From positions 17,022,324 to 17,086,323 of the forward strand of contig CM039509.1 in NCBI GenBank assembly GCA_022432975.1: a stretch of 64,000 bases of DNA. Direction: 5' to 3'. Positions 11,737 to 23,687 of the stretch are shown piece by piece. Source of the DNA: Begonia masoniana. Taxonomy: Eukaryota > Streptophyta > Magnoliopsida > Cucurbitales > Begoniaceae. Within the stretch, counting starts at the first letter, position 1. The number at the start of each line of letters is the position of its first letter. Below the pieces are notes generated by a model. That model did no database searches. It was given only the letters and a program-made list of their open reading frames with translations, and was not told where the DNA came from. The translations under genes and the position numbers were made by a program.

Positions 11737-12758
11737 CAAATATCTACATACCAATACCCATACCAAATATCTACATACCAAATATCTACATACCAAATAT
11801 CTACATACCAAATATCTACATACCAAATATCTACATACCAAATATCTACATACCAAATATCTACATACCAAATATCTACATACCAAATATCTACATACCA
11901 AATATCTACATACCAAATATCTACATACCAAATATCTACATACCAAATATCTACATACCAAATATCTACATACCAAATATCTACATACCAAATATCTACA
12001 TACCAAATATCTACATACCAAATATCTACATACCAAATATCTACATACCAAATATCTACATACCAAATATCTACATACCAAATATCTACATACCAAATAT
12101 CTACATACCAAATATCTACATACCAAATATCTACATACCAAATATCTACATACCAAATATCTACATACCAAATATCTACATACCAAATATCTACATACCA
12201 AATATCTACATACCAAATATCTACATACCAAATATCTACATACCAAATATCTACATACCAAATATCTACATACCAAATATCTACATACCAAATATCTACA
12301 TACCAAATATCTACATACCAAATATCTACATACCAAATATCTACATACCAAATATCTACATACCAAATATCTACATACCAAATATCTACATACCAAATAT
12401 CTACATACCAAATATCTACATACCAAATATCTACATACCAAATATCTACATACCAAATATCTACATACCAAATATCTACATACCAAATATCTACATACCA
12501 AATATCTACATACCAAATATCTACATACCAAATATCTACATACCAAATATCTACATACCAAATATCTACATACCAAATATCTACATACCAAATATCTACA
12601 TACCAAATATCTACATACCAAATATCTACATACCAAATATCTACATACCAAATATCTACATACCAAATATCTACATACCAAATATCTACATACCAAATAT
12701 CTACATACCAAATATCTACATACCAAATATCTACATACCAAATATCTACATACCAAAT
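11737..12758. repeat. 15-bp minisatellite, ~67 copies, almost invariant
   Basis: The unit is ACCAAATATCTACAT. From 11761 to 12750 I count 66 consecutive perfect copies; one more copy and one degenerate copy lie to the left. The paired LTR at 19785-19816 has only two copies in the same context. The minus-strand open frames (VCRYL or YVDIW repeats) are by-products of a period divisible by three. Confidence 0.97.
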
Positions 12759-12902
12759 TACAAAATAGCAACCTCCCACAAACCCGAGGAAAACAGTGGT
12801 TAAGACGCCCCAACAATAGCCTGCACCGGCGGCCTCGTACTCCTCCGACTGCGGCCTAATCCTCGACGGTCTCGTCTACTTCACCTGTATAATAGTCGTC
12901 AC

Positions 12903-13525
12903 CTACACCATTGAACACCAAAATAAGCCTAATGCTTAGCAAGTAGGGAAATAATACATAATACACACTAAATGCGCGACTCAACCCTAACATGCAGTTT
13001 CTACACACTCTGTTGTTTTCTTCTCGTTCTGGTTACATTTATCTTCCACTTTCATGTGAATCAAGTAGGCACACGCCCCAACACAATCCTGGACGGCCAC
13101 ACCTTGACCCACGGAGCAAGACCGGAGGCACACGCCCTAACACAATCCTGGACGGCCAACCAAATCTCCCTCAATCGATCATAGAATCCTCATTGTGTCT
13201 TCAAGCACGAACATATCGAGGCATTCATACTCACGACACATTATGTACATTAGCATAGCATCTCAAGTAAATCCCCCGCGGGGTGCTCAGCGAGCCACGT
13301 GCCCGACGAGGCTATTATACTCGAGACCAGGTTGCATATCAATTTTCTTATCTTTCAATTCATTCTTACCACTCAAGCATGCAAAACACGTGGTTTCGTA
13401 CTTAGAAAACGATGATGCATGACACACGATGCATGACACAAATTAAAATACAGCAAACAAACAAACAATCCCTACCATTCTATGGTGTAGGCCCGAAGGC
13501 AACAAACAAGCACTCCACTACTTAC
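12903..13525 (-). other. putative LTR leader intron (E3 left LTR)
   Basis: On the minus strand the donor CAG/GTAAGT reads at 13528-13520. The conserved GCCTTCGGGCCTACACCAT follows, then TTGCTAAGCATTAGG near 12940 and the acceptor GGTGTAG/GTGACG at 12903. The length is 623 bp, the same as in the right LTR. An upstream acceptor (TTGTTAG at 13581, with TTACTAAG at 13609-13602) would define a 55-nt middle exon. Inferred from consensus only. Confidence 0.45.
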
Positions 13526-14627
13526 CTGGTAGCTCGCAATTCAATTATTCACTTCGTCCGATAATTCACTCGTGCAATTACCTAACAAATAAGAACAAAA
13601 TCACTTAGTAACAACCTAAGGAATTCTAAAGAAACCAACTAAAGCAAACCAATATCACTTTTCAACCTAAAACACTCAAACCCGATTTTCACACAATTTC
13701 CAACCGTCCAACTTCAAACGGCCACAACTTATTCGTTTCTCAATGGTTTTCGACGTGCCACCCCAATCTGTAAACCTCTACACGTCTACTATCCATTGAA
13801 ATACTCAAATTAACCAAACAACCAACTTGGCCGAACCAAAAACACAAAAACAGAACCGGGTACACATTTGCTAAAAATTGGTTTTTGTGTAACTTCCATC
13901 CAATCCTTAATCTAATCACTCAAACAACCTAAACTAACATTTTCAAAGCTTTAATCATCACAAGAGGAAGAAAAATAACCAAGGGAGTGAAATTTTCGGA
14001 ATCCCCCTTTAGGGTTTTCCAAATTCTCACAAAACCCACTTAAAACTCACTAAAACACTCACAAATCAACACCTAAGTGAAACCAAACCAAAACCCATAA
14101 TTTTTTTACCTTAAAAACCCTTGTCAAAATGGATGAAATGGAGGAGGAGAGGGGCTGGAAATTTCGTGGAGGAGAGAACCAAAAATGAGGAAGAAAGTTG
14201 AAAAAAACCTAATTTTAACATAAAGTTTTTCCCCTTTTTCTTTACCTCCACAAATTTCTTCCAAATTATAAAATCCACCCACCACTTGTCCCTTTAATAA
14301 CCTCCCACGTGGCTGCCATCCACCTCCCCCTCATGCACCCACCACTTGTCCCTTTAATAACCTCCCACGTGGCTGCCATCCACCTCACCCTCATGCATCC
14401 TTTAATAACCTCCCACGTGGTTGCCATCCACCTCATCCTCATGCAATCTTTCCAAGTTCTTTCTTATTGGTTAAATTATACATTGACTTTTCAAACTAAA
14501 TACTTTTGACTTTTCAACTTGTTTTAGTTTGAATGGTCAACACCTCCACTTCTCTTTTCTCTATTACTCTTCAATGCACATTACTAAATTTGAATAATTG
14601 AACTCGCCTAACACGTCTAATCTAAGG

Positions 14628-17600
14628 CTACGCACGTACAGAAAATTCGCGGGTGTTACAATCTACCCTCCTTACAAAAATTTTGTCCTCAAAATTTGCG
14701 TACCTGAAGAGCTCAGGGTAACTATCCATCATGTCCTGCTGTCGCTCCCACGTCGCCTCCTCAACGTTGTGGTTGCGCCACAGCACCTTCACCAGTGGAA
14801 TGTCTTTATTGCGCAATTTCTTCACTGCATAATCCAAGATGTCCACTGGCTTTTCCTCATAGGACAATGTAGGCTGCACTTCGATCTCCTCCTGTACCAC
14901 GACCTGTGATGGATCTCTTAGGCACTTCCGTAGCATCGACACGTGGAACACGTTGTGCACACCCTCCATAGAAGTAGGCAATTCCAACTGATACGCCATC
15001 TTTCCTACTCGCTTTACAATCGGGAACGGACCAACATACCTTGGAGTCAACTTCCCTCTACTCCCGAATCTCATCACTCCCTTAAACGGCGATATCTTCA
15101 AGAACACCTCATCGCCTACCTCAAATTCCAGCTCACGCCTCCTACCATCGGCATAGCTCTTCTGGCGACTCTGAGCTGTCAGAATGCGTTGCCGAATAAA
15201 TTTGATCTTATCGGTAGTTTGCTGTACAATGTCTGGGCCAATCAGACTAGATTCTCCGACCTCGCCCCAATAAAGAGGCGATCTGCACTTCCTTCCGTAT
15301 AGAGCCTCGTATGGAGCCATACCAATAGTATCCTGATAACTATTGTTATACGAGAACTCCACCAAAGGTAAATACTTACTCCAGGAACCCTGAAACTCCA
15401 GCACACACGCTCGGAGCATATCCTCAAGAATCTGAATAGTACGCTCAGATTGTCCGTCCGTCTGAGGATGGAAAGCAGTGCTGAAGTTCAACCGAGTCCC
15501 CATCGCCTTATGCAGACTCTTCCAAAACTTGGATGTGAACCTCGGGTCCCTGTCTGATACAATGGAAGTCGGCACACCGTGTAACCTCAAAATCTCCTGG
15601 ATATATAGCTCAGCGAACTGATCCATACTATACGTCATCTTCACCGACAGAAAATGGGCTGACTTTGTTAAACGATCAACAATCACCCATATACCATCAA
15701 GTCCTCTTGTCGTCCTAGGCAAGCCGACAACGAAATCCATCGAAATCTGGTCCCACTTCCACTCTGGAACCGGCAAAGGTTGCAACTTCCCAGCAGGTCT
15801 CTGATGCTCTGCCTTCACCTGCTGACAAATCAAACATGTCTCTACAAATTCAGCCACTGACTTCTTCATACCGGGCCACCAATAATGTTGTTTGAGGTCC
15901 CTGTACATCTTCGTACTACCTGGGTGAACAGAAAACCTCGACGAATGAGCTTCAGTTAAAATCTCCTTCCGAAGCTGCTCATTGCTCGGAACATACCACC
16001 GATTATGAAACTTCAGAATACCATTATCTGAGTAACTGAACTCCGTCCGATCATCAGAAACCATACTCAGCTTAAATTTATTGCACTCCGAATCTCCTTG
16101 CTGAGCTTCACGAATCTTCTCCAAAATAGTAGGCTTCAGAGATAAATCTGATAGCACAGCTGTCAAATTTGAAACCAACTCCAAATCAAACCTCTGAACC
16201 TCAGACTTCAAGGCCACAGACATACCAGCCTCCAAAGCTGAAACTGAAGTCGATATCCGGCTTAAGGCGTCTGCAACTACATTGGCTTTACCGGGGTGGT
16301 ATTTAATTTCCAAATCATAATCCTTCACGAACTCTAACCACCGCCTCTGCCTCATATTCAGCTCTTTCTGAGTGAAGATATACTTCAGACTTTTATGATC
16401 TGAATATACCTCACACTGTTGACCATAAAGGTAATGCCTCCAGATCTTCAAAGCAAACACCACGGCAGCTAACTCCAAATCATGGGTTGGATAATTCTTC
16501 TCATAAGACTTCAACTGCCTGGAAGCATAGGCTATCACCTTATCGTTCTGCATAAGCACACAGCCCAACCCAATCCGAGAGGCATCACAGTAAATACAGA
16601 ACTTCTCCTCAGCTACCGGCAACGTCAAAACTGGAGCTATAGTTAGTTTTTGCTTCAGTGTCTGAAAACTCAGTTCACATTCTTCTGACCATTCATACTT
16701 CACGTCTTTTCTTGTCAACCGAGTCATAGGTGATGCTATTTTAGAAAATCCTTCAATAAATCTTCTGTAATAGCCTGCTAACCCTAGAAAACTCCGAATC
16801 TCACTGACATTCTTCGGTTGAGGCCATTCATTAATCGACTGAATCTTGGCTGGATCCACTGATATTCCACTATTGGAAATTACGTGCCCAAGAAAATGCA
16901 CCTTAGTCAACCAAAAGTCGCACTTCGAAAACTTGGCATATAACTGATGCCGCTTCAAAATCTCCAAAACAATTCTCAGATGCTCTTTATGCTCCTCTTC
17001 ATCCTTTGAATAAACCAAAATATCATCGATAAACACAATCACGAATTTATCGAGATATTCTCGGAACACCCGATTCATCAAGTCCATAAATGCGGCTGGA
17101 GCATTCGTCAATCCGAATGACATAACCAGGAACTCATAATGTCCATACCGAGTCCTGAAAGCCGTCTTCGGGATATCCTGCGATCTGACTTTCAACTGAT
17201 AATACCCCGATCTCAGATCAATCTTAGAAAATATCTGAGCTCCCTGCAACTGATCAAACAAGTCATCTATCCTCGGCAACGGATACTTATTTTTCACTGT
17301 TAGCTTATTCAGCTCCCGATAGTCAACGCACATTCGAAGTGACCCGTCCTTCTTCTTCACAAACAATACGGGCGCTCCCCAAGGTGAAAAACTAGGGCGT
17401 ATAAAGCCTTTGTCAACTAGGTCCTCCAACTGCTTCTTCAGTTCTTTCAACTCAGGCGGAGCTAACCTGTAAGGATTCTTCGACACAGGTTCAGCTCCAG
17501 GATATGTGTCAATGGCAAACTCGATTTCCCGGTCCGGAGGTAGACCAGGCAAATCATCCAGGAACACCTCGGGAAACTCTCGAACAACTACGACATCCTG

Positions 17601-19199
17601 AGGTTTCACTTCTACTAAAGAATGGACATTTACAACAGTTGCAAGAAAACAAATAAACTCACCCTTAACAGATTCCCGAGCATCCATCACTGAAAGCTTC
17701 TGTACTTGTCTCAAAGACTGTAGTGTAAGCTTCTCACCGTCCGGAGGATGAAAATTAACTGTCCCTGCTCTGCAGTCAATCGTGGCGTGGTGTCGGAACA
17801 GCCAATCCATACCGAGTATAACGTCATACCCGGTGATCCCCATAACTATCAAAGTAACTGGAAGCTGCTTCTTTCCAACTGATATCAGACTATCCTGTAC
17901 GACTTGATCTGAATGTAGACACTCTCCAGAAGGTAAAGTCACATCGAACATACAACCGGCATGCTTCACCTCTAAGTTCAATTTCCCCACAAACGCTGTT
18001 GCTACGAAAGAATGGGAGGCACCCGAATCTAGCAAAGTAAAAGCAGGCACTAAATTAACAAACACGGTACCTGATATAACGGCAGAACGATCTTCACCAT
18101 CAGGCTCTATCATGGCGAAGATTCTAGGCATTGTCTTGACTGGTCCTTTCTTCGGTGCAGGGCAATCCTTCGCCATATGACCAGGTTCATTGCAAATAAA
18201 ACATCGATTCACTTTCGGCTTCGGGCAGTCTCGAAACATATGACCAGACTCAAAGCAGTTATAACATTTGCCTTCATACTGTCCACATTCTCCAGGGTGA
18301 GACTTCAAACACTTTGGACACTGCTGAAACCATTTCTTCTGTTGTGGTTGTTGCTGAGGCTTCTTGCCACCCCTTTGATCTTTCAGATTTCCTCCCGGTC
18401 GTTTCGTACCTTGAAACTGAGAAGAGGATCCGCCTCTGCTAAACTGTGCAGTAATATCCTTGAACATCCGTTTTGGTGCTTCAGCAGATTTAAGAATCTT
18501 ACCAGCAGATACCTCCACCTCCAGAGCTTTAGCCACCACACGGTTAAACGGTATGCCATCAATCCCGAATGTCTTCACCAGCATCTCAACCTCTGGCTTC
18601 AAACCCTGCACAAACTGAAAGATTTTGTCTTCCTCTCTACTGACCATATGGCTAGCAAACTTGGACAATGCTTCGAACTGCTGAATATAGTCTCCAACGG
18701 ATCCAGTCTGCTTCAAGGCCATGAACTCTAATCTCTTTCCAGCTTGGACTGTTTGGTTGTAGTATTTTTCATAAAATAGCTCCTTGAATTCCTCCCAATG
18801 CATACTCTGTATATCTGTCATAGCTTTTACGGTTCCCCACCAACTTTTGGCACTACCTGACAGGTGGAACGTCGCATGTTTCACCTTGTTCTCATCTTCC
18901 ACTTCCGCAACTATAAACATATCTTCAACTGTACTAATCCAACTTTCAGCCGTTGTCGGATCCGTCAAACATCCTTCGAAAGCCGGAGGCTTTAACCTTC
19001 TGAACCTCTCTCCACTAGAGCCAGCTCCAGAACTGGACCCTGCTCCAAGGTTTCCCGGTAGTCCTTGATTCATAACAATACCGAGCAGCTGAGATTGCAC
19101 GTTCAATAGATCCCTGAGTTGTTTATTCGGGTCCTCAGGTGGTTCTGGGTCATTACGGGGTCGTCCGGGTCGTCTAGGTGGTCCTTGGTTTCTAGGCAT
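14628..19199 (-). CDS. E3 gag-pol polyprotein, intact 1523 codons
   Basis: One open frame encodes all element proteins. It begins [16 protein letters not shown] at 19199. The gag core ([17 protein letters not shown]) is at about aa 60-220. Two zinc knuckles, [14 protein letters not shown] and [14 protein letters not shown], are at about aa 312-344. The protease site DSGASHSF is near aa 388. RT spans about aa 560-760, with [15 protein letters not shown] and FIDDILVYS. RNase H ([10 protein letters not shown] to [15 protein letters not shown]) is at about aa 866-1010. The integrase HHCC zinc domain is at about aa 1085-1116 and the DDE core at about aa 1153-1250 (MDFVVGL, SDRDPRF, QSERTIQ). The GPF motif is near aa 1395 and a chromodomain-like end ([16 protein letters not shown]) near aa 1475. 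The frame lacks the stop found after YPELF in E1 and reads through the PPT into the 3' LTR. The start is the first ATG after the PBS and matches the E4 gag start. Confidence 0.93.
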   Translation of the reverse strand: MPRNQGPPRRPGRPRNDPEPPEDPNKQLRDLLNVQSQLLGIVMNQGLPGNLGAGSSSGAGSSGERFRRLKPPAFEGCLTDPTTAESWISTVEDMFIVAEVEDENKVKHATFHLSGSAKSWWGTVKAMTDIQSMHWEEFKELFYEKYYNQTVQAGKRLEFMALKQTGSVGDYIQQFEALSKFASHMVSREEDKIFQFVQGLKPEVEMLVKTFGIDGIPFNRVVAKALEVEVSAGKILKSAEAPKRMFKDITAQFSRGGSSSQFQGTKRPGGNLKDQRGGKKPQQQPQQKKWFQQCPKCLKSHPGECGQYEGKCYNCFESGHMFRDCPKPKVNRCFICNEPGHMAKDCPAPKKGPVKTMPRIFAMIEPDGEDRSAVISGTVFVNLVPAFTLLDSGASHSFVATAFVGKLNLEVKHAGCMFDVTLPSGECLHSDQVVQDSLISVGKKQLPVTLIVMGITGYDVILGMDWLFRHHATIDCRAGTVNFHPPDGEKLTLQSLRQVQKLSVMDARESVKGEFICFLATVVNVHSLVEVKPQDVVVVREFPEVFLDDLPGLPPDREIEFAIDTYPGAEPVSKNPYRLAPPELKELKKQLEDLVDKGFIRPSFSPWGAPVLFVKKKDGSLRMCVDYRELNKLTVKNKYPLPRIDDLFDQLQGAQIFSKIDLRSGYYQLKVRSQDIPKTAFRTRYGHYEFLVMSFGLTNAPAAFMDLMNRVFREYLDKFVIVFIDDILVYSKDEEEHKEHLRIVLEILKRHQLYAKFSKCDFWLTKVHFLGHVISNSGISVDPAKIQSINEWPQPKNVSEIRSFLGLAGYYRRFIEGFSKIASPMTRLTRKDVKYEWSEECELSFQTLKQKLTIAPVLTLPVAEEKFCIYCDASRIGLGCVLMQNDKVIAYASRQLKSYEKNYPTHDLELAAVVFALKIWRHYLYGQQCEVYSDHKSLKYIFTQKELNMRQRRWLEFVKDYDLEIKYHPGKANVVADALSRISTSVSALEAGMSVALKSEVQRFDLELVSNLTAVLSDLSLKPTILEKIREAQQGDSECNKFKLSMVSDDRTEFSYSDNGILKFHNRWYVPSNEQLRKEILTEAHSSRFSVHPGSTKMYRDLKQHYWWPGMKKSVAEFVETCLICQQVKAEHQRPAGKLQPLPVPEWKWDQISMDFVVGLPRTTRGLDGIWVIVDRLTKSAHFLSVKMTYSMDQFAELYIQEILRLHGVPTSIVSDRDPRFTSKFWKSLHKAMGTRLNFSTAFHPQTDGQSERTIQILEDMLRACVLEFQGSWSKYLPLVEFSYNNSYQDTIGMAPYEALYGRKCRSPLYWGEVGESSLIGPDIVQQTTDKIKFIRQRILTAQSRQKSYADGRRRELEFEVGDEVFLKISPFKGVMRFGSRGKLTPRYVGPFPIVKRVGKMAYQLELPTSMEGVHNVFHVSMLRKCLRDPSQVVVQEEIEVQPTLSYEEKPVDILDYAVKKLRNKDIPLVKVLWRNHNVEEATWERQQDMMDSYPELFRYANFEDKIFVRRVDCNTREFSVRA
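14661..14675 (-). promoter_or_regulatory. E3 polypurine tract
   Basis: The minus strand reads GTAAGGAGGGTAGAT immediately before TGTAACACCC of the 3' LTR. It is nearly the same as the E4 tract at 35811-35824. It overlaps the end of the gag-pol frame. Confidence 0.8.
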
Positions 19200-19342
19200 T
19201 TTCTTTTCTATTCCTGAAAAGGTTAGAAAATTTAACTTAGAAAAGAAAACTAGCTAAGGTAAAGAAATACTTACAGTCGGTGAAGCACGTTGCACGGCGG
19301 CCGGCATTATCGGGTAATCCTTTGAACGTCTCGACCACTTTT

Positions 19343-19354
19343 GCTCTGATACCA
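19343..19354 (-). promoter_or_regulatory. E3 primer-binding site (initiator tRNA-Met)
   Basis: The minus strand reads TGGTATCAGAGC, a perfect match to the standard plant PBS, 4 bases inside the 5' LTR boundary at 19359. Confidence 0.9.
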
Positions 19355-19358
19355 ACTT

Positions 19359-21717
19359 TGTAACGCCCCGAACCCGCCCCGGCTCGGTTCGTCACATTGC
19401 AAACCCAACCCGCGTTTAAAACGACATAAAAAAAATTTCGATAATTTTTCGACTCAGTTTTCGGACGTGCCCAAAGTACGTTTACAATACGTCGTAAAAT
19501 ATCGGGTGAAAATAATTTGGAAATAGGAAAATTTTAAAAAGAATTTAAAATAAAAACGGACGGCATAACGCCTAAAATTCGATAAACCAAAACCTGCAAT
19601 TAAAACCAGGAAACCAGGAATCAAACTAGTTCAAACCACAAACACTTACAACCATTATCCATCAACACAATTAACTCGCAACCCGTCAAAACAGTTACGA
19701 AAACATTTACAAATGCAATGTACCAAAATGTACCAAAACCTACCACAATTTAAACAAGTTAACTCATCAAAATAACTTAGAACACCCACCAAATATCTAC
19801 ATACCAAATATCTACATACAAAATAGCAACCTCCCACAAACCCGAGGAAAACAGTGGTTAAGACGCCCCAACAATAGCCTGCACCGGCGGCCTCGTACTC
19901 CTCCGACTGCGGCCTAATCCTCGACGGTCTCGTCTACCTCACCTGTATAATAGTCGTCACCTACACCATAGAACACCAAAATAAGCCTAATGCTTAGCAA
20001 GTAGGGAAATAATGCATAATACACACTAAATGCGCGACTCAACCCTAACATGCAGTTTCTACACACTCTGTTGTTTTCTTCTCGTTCTGGTTACATTTAT
20101 CTTCCACTTTCATGTGAATCAAGTAGGCACACGCCCCAACACAATCCTGGACGGCCACACCTTGACCCACGGAGCAAGACCGGAGGCACACGCCCTAACA
20201 CAATCCTGGACGGCCAACCAAATCTCCCTCAATCGATCATAGAATCCTCATTGTGTCTTCAAGCACGAACATATCGAGGCATTCATACTCACGACACATT
20301 ATGTACATTAGCATAGCATCTCAAGTAAATCCCCCGCGGGGTGCTCAGCGAGCCACGTGCCCGACGAGGCTATTATACTCGAGACCAGGTTGCATATCAA
20401 TTTTCTTATCTTTCAATTCATTCTTACCACTCAAGCATGCAAAACACGTGGTTTCGTAGTTAGAAAACGATGATGCATGACACACGATGCATGACACAAA
20501 TTAAAATACAGCAAACAAACAAACAATCCCTACCATTCTATGGTGTAGGCCCGAAGGCAACAAACAAGCACTCCACTACTTACCTGGTAGCTCGCAATTC
20601 AATTATTCACTTCGTCCGATAATTCACTCGTGCAATTACCTAACAAATAAGAACAAAATCACTTAGTAACAACCTAAGGAATTCTAAAGAAACCAACTAA
20701 AGCAAACCAATATCACTTTTCAACCTAAAACACTCAAACCCGATTTTCACACAATTTCCAACCGTCCAACTTCAAACGGCCACAACTTATTCGTTTCTCA
20801 ATGGATTTCGACGTGCCACCCCAATCCGTAAACCTCTACACGTCTACTATCCATTGAAATACTCAAATTAACCAAACAACCAACTTGGCCGAACCAAAAA
20901 CACAAAAACAGAACCGGGTACACATTTGCTAAAAATTGGTTTTTGTGTAACTTCCATCCAATCCTTAATCTAATCACTCAAACAACCTAAACTAACATTT
21001 TCAAAGCTTTAATCATCACAAGAGGAAGAAAAATAACCAAGGGAGTGAAATTTTCGGAATCCCCCTTTAGGGTTTTCCAAATTCTCACAAAACCCACTTA
21101 AAACTCACTAAAACACTCACAAATCAACACCTAAGTGAAACCAAACCAAAACCCATAATTTTTTACCTTAAAAACCCTTGTCAAAATGGATGAAATGGAG
21201 GAGGAGAGGGGCTGGAAATTTCGTGGAGGAGAGAACCAAAAATGAGGAAGAAAGTTGAAAAAAACCTAATTTTAACATAAAGTTTTTCCCCTTTTTCTTT
21301 ACCTCCACAAATTTCTTCCAAATTATAAAATCCACCCACCACTTGTCCCTTTAATAACCTCCCACGTGGCTGCCATCCACCTCCCCCTCATGCACCCACC
21401 ACTTGTCCCTTTAATAACCTCCCACGTGGCTGCCATCCACCTCACCCTCATGCATCCTTTAATAACCTCCCACGTGGTTGCCATCCACCTCATCCTCATG
21501 CAATCTTTCCAAGTCCTTTCTTATTGGTTAAATTATACATTGACTTTTCAAACTAAATACTTTTGACTTTTCAACTTGTTTTAGTTTGAATGGTCAACAC
21601 CTCCACTTCTCTTTTCTCTATTACTCTTCAATGCACATTACTAAATTTGAATAATTGAACTCGCCTAACACGTCTAATCTAAGGCTACGCACGTACAGAA
21701 AATTCGCGGGTGTTACA
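19359..21717 (-). repeat. E3 right LTR (5' LTR), 2359 bp
   Basis: Termini are TGTAACGCC...GTGTTACA, followed by TSD GAATA at 21718-21722. It has two copies of the 15-bp unit at 19785-19816 where the left LTR has ~67. The three CACGTGG repeats lie at about 21360-21480. It would drive E3 transcription leftward. Confidence 0.92.
19961..20583 (-). other. putative LTR leader intron (E3 right LTR)
   Basis: Same 623-bp module as 12903-13525: donor CAG/GTAAGT ending at 20583, acceptor GGTGTAG/GTGAC at 19961. It lies between the LTR promoter region and gag, so a spliced leader for E3 RNA is possible. Inferred. Confidence 0.45.
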
Positions 21718-21722
21718 GAATA

Positions 21723-23335
21723 TCTCAGAGAACTCTCTGACTATAGGAATGTCACTCGGCTTTTCTCTGCTGAGCAACTGAATATCAAACACTGAGGCTA
21801 AATAAATAGAGCACGCACCTTTAAACTTCTTGTTGACCCTCATGGAATAAGAAATAAGCGATCCACTCAATCGGTTCATCGCCTGATAAGAAAACTCGAC
21901 TTTAGCCGGGGTTCGAAAGGTAACAATCCCAGAATCGACAGTCGATGGTGGCGAAGTGCTGTGCAAGCCAGTCCATCCCTAAGATAAGATCATACCGCTC
22001 TATGCTCATAACTATCAACTGAGCATAGAAGGTAATATCCCCCACTAAGATGACGTTGCCCTGGAGAATACGTTCTGACTGCATAAGCTCTCCTGAAGGC
22101 ATCATCACTCTATACTCTACCCCAGCTAACTCAGACTCTAGTCCCAATCTAGTCATGCATGCAGTTGATATGAAGGAGTGCGTAGCTCCGGTATCCATCA
22201 AAGTAAATACAGCTGTACCCATAATCAGAATAGTACCTGCTTTCACAAAGGGATGAGCCTCGTCGTCGATATCACCAGGCTCTATAAATGCAAAGATTCT
22301 CGGCATAATCCTCCTCTGATCACTGCCTGACTGATCTCGGTTGGGCTTCGGACAATCTCTGACGAAATGGCCAACGTCTCCATACCGATAGCACACATTC
22401 GTGCCTACTCTATACTAACCAGTGTGTTCTCTCTGGCACTTAGGGCTAATAGGTATCTGAGAAGCCCCTTGTACTTGCTTCCCCTTACCCTGATCATTAC
22501 CTCACTCAAGAGGTCTTTTAACACCCCTGTTGCTATTGGGGCTGTGCTCTATGTTGCCAACCTCGGTTCAGTGACTGAGGACGGATCTCTCGAAAGAAGC
22601 CCTTGTATGGCTCCCTCGGTTTGACAGAATCTCTATCAACTGCCTCAATATCAAGTGCCCTGGCCATAATCTCGTCATATGATACATTCCGTACCCCAGA
22701 TATAGTAAGACGCATCCGGAATTCCTGACTAAGTCCCTGTAAAAATCGGCGTACTTTGTCCTCGTTAACGCTGACCTGACGTGGTGCGAATCGGGACAGT
22801 GCTTCAAACTTCCTCACATACTCGTCAATAGAACCAACCTGCCGTAACTGCATAAATTCAACCATCTTCGCCTCCCGTACGGTATGACTGAAATACTTAT
22901 CATAGAACAACATCTTGAATCGCTCCCAACCCATAATCGTCACATCAAAGGTAGCCTTGATGGAATCCCACCAGAATCGAGCATCCAATGCTAGGTGGTA
23001 GGTCACCAACGCAACCTTCTCTCCGTCCTCAATGCTAGCATAGGCCAGCATGTCCTCCATGGTTCGAACCCACTCCTCAACTGAAGAGGGATCCGTAGAC
23101 TGTCCGTTGAATATAGGAGGTTGGAGATTCTGGAATCTCTCCATCCCATTATTGCTAGGAGTCGCCGCCTCCCGAGCTCTAACGCCCTCGCGGTCAATTA
23201 AGGCGCCCAGTTGTTGGGACTGCCTCTCCATTTGTTGGGCTAGACGCTCCATATGCTGGGACTGTTGGCAATAAAGTCCTTAAGGGTGTCTATCGTATCG
23301 TCTCGGTCATCTCGATCATTTCCTCGACGCACCAT
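21723..23335 (-). pseudogene. E2 gag and protease, broken
   Basis: The likely start is ATG at 23335 (MVRRGNDRDDRDD). A frameshift near 23265 leads into the long gag frame 23252-22533, whose core includes FWWDSIKATF and LRQVGSIDEYV. The next readable frame (22396-21902) has one zinc knuckle, CYRYGDVGHFVRDC, in which the second Cys is Tyr, and the protease site DTGATHSF followed by ILGMDWL. The frame ends REFSEIF at the E3 insertion. Frame changes lie at about 22400-22530 and 21900-21960. Confidence 0.82.
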
Positions 23336-23484
23336 AATTATATACTCCTATATAAAAGTTAAAACAAAAACTCTAAGAAACTAGAAATCAAATAAAGCTA
23401 TAAACATACTTACAGTTGATGAAGAATGTCCGCATAGTGGCTGTGCAGTCGAGCAGTCTACAGAACCTATTTTAAAACCCAGGG

Positions 23485-23496
23485 GCTCTGATACCA
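23485..23496 (-). promoter_or_regulatory. E2 primer-binding site (initiator tRNA-Met)
   Basis: The minus strand reads TGGTATCAGAGC, a perfect match, five bases inside the right LTR of E2 (starts 23502). Confidence 0.9.
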
Positions 23497-23687
23497 TAGG
23501 TTGTAGCGACCCTAACACTATTCCTATTTTTTCCCGTATTATATTTTTTTTATCTTTCTAGTAAACCCTTTCGTTAAATTGACTTGTTAAAGCATATTTA
23601 AAAATCATTTAAATAAAATCATTAAAACAGAAGAGGAATCGGCCCAGCAGAACAGAGGGCAAAAAGGGCCCAAGCCCTAAATTTTAT

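Larger units (their letters stand above)
11307..14660 (-). repeat. E3 left LTR (3' LTR), 3354 bp
   Basis: It matches 19359-21717 base for base with few changes, but is about 995 bp longer owing to the array at 11737-12758. It contains the intron-like module 12903-13525. Short direct repeats of TCCCACGTGGCTGCCATCC occur at about 14310-14430 (three copies, each with the palindrome CACGTG). No gene of its own, although the gag-pol frame ends inside it at 14628. Confidence 0.92.
11307..21717 (-). mobile_element. E3: young, structurally complete Ty3/gypsy (Tekay/Del-like) element
   Basis: The TSD GAATA is at 11302-11306 and 21718-21722. The LTRs are 11307-14660 and 19359-21717, both TGTAACGCC...GTGTTACA. 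On the minus strand the order is PBS (19343-19354), a single long gag-pol frame (19199-14628), PPT (14675-14661) and 3' LTR. By hand comparison the LTRs differ by about 8 substitutions and 2 single-base indels over about 2.3 kb, apart from a 15-bp minisatellite of ~67 copies in the left LTR and 2 in the right. It is the best candidate for an active element here. It is inserted in the pol of E2. Confidence 0.92.

Noticed and set aside
11307..12758. Centromeric satellite
   Set aside because: The period is 15 bp and confined to one LTR of one element; plant centromeric satellites are usually about 150-180 bp and extend far beyond single elements.
11602..12816. 404- and 351-codon frames (VCRYL and YVDIW repeats)
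   Set aside because: Artefacts of a 15-bp tandem repeat. The paired LTR has only two units and no such frame.
12972..13422. Duplicate small open frames at 12972-13422 and 20030-20459
   Set aside because: They are identical because they lie in the two LTRs of E3. No protein features; they cover the intron-like module in antisense.
14628..19199. Endogenous pararetrovirus origin for the intact gag-pol frame
   Set aside because: It has LTRs, a target duplication and an integrase with HHCC, DDE and chromodomain-like tail, and no movement protein. It is a Ty3/gypsy retrotransposon.
19343..19354. tRNA gene at TGGTATCAGAGC sites
   Set aside because: These are primer-binding sites complementary to a tRNA 3' end. 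No cloverleaf or internal promoter boxes surround them.
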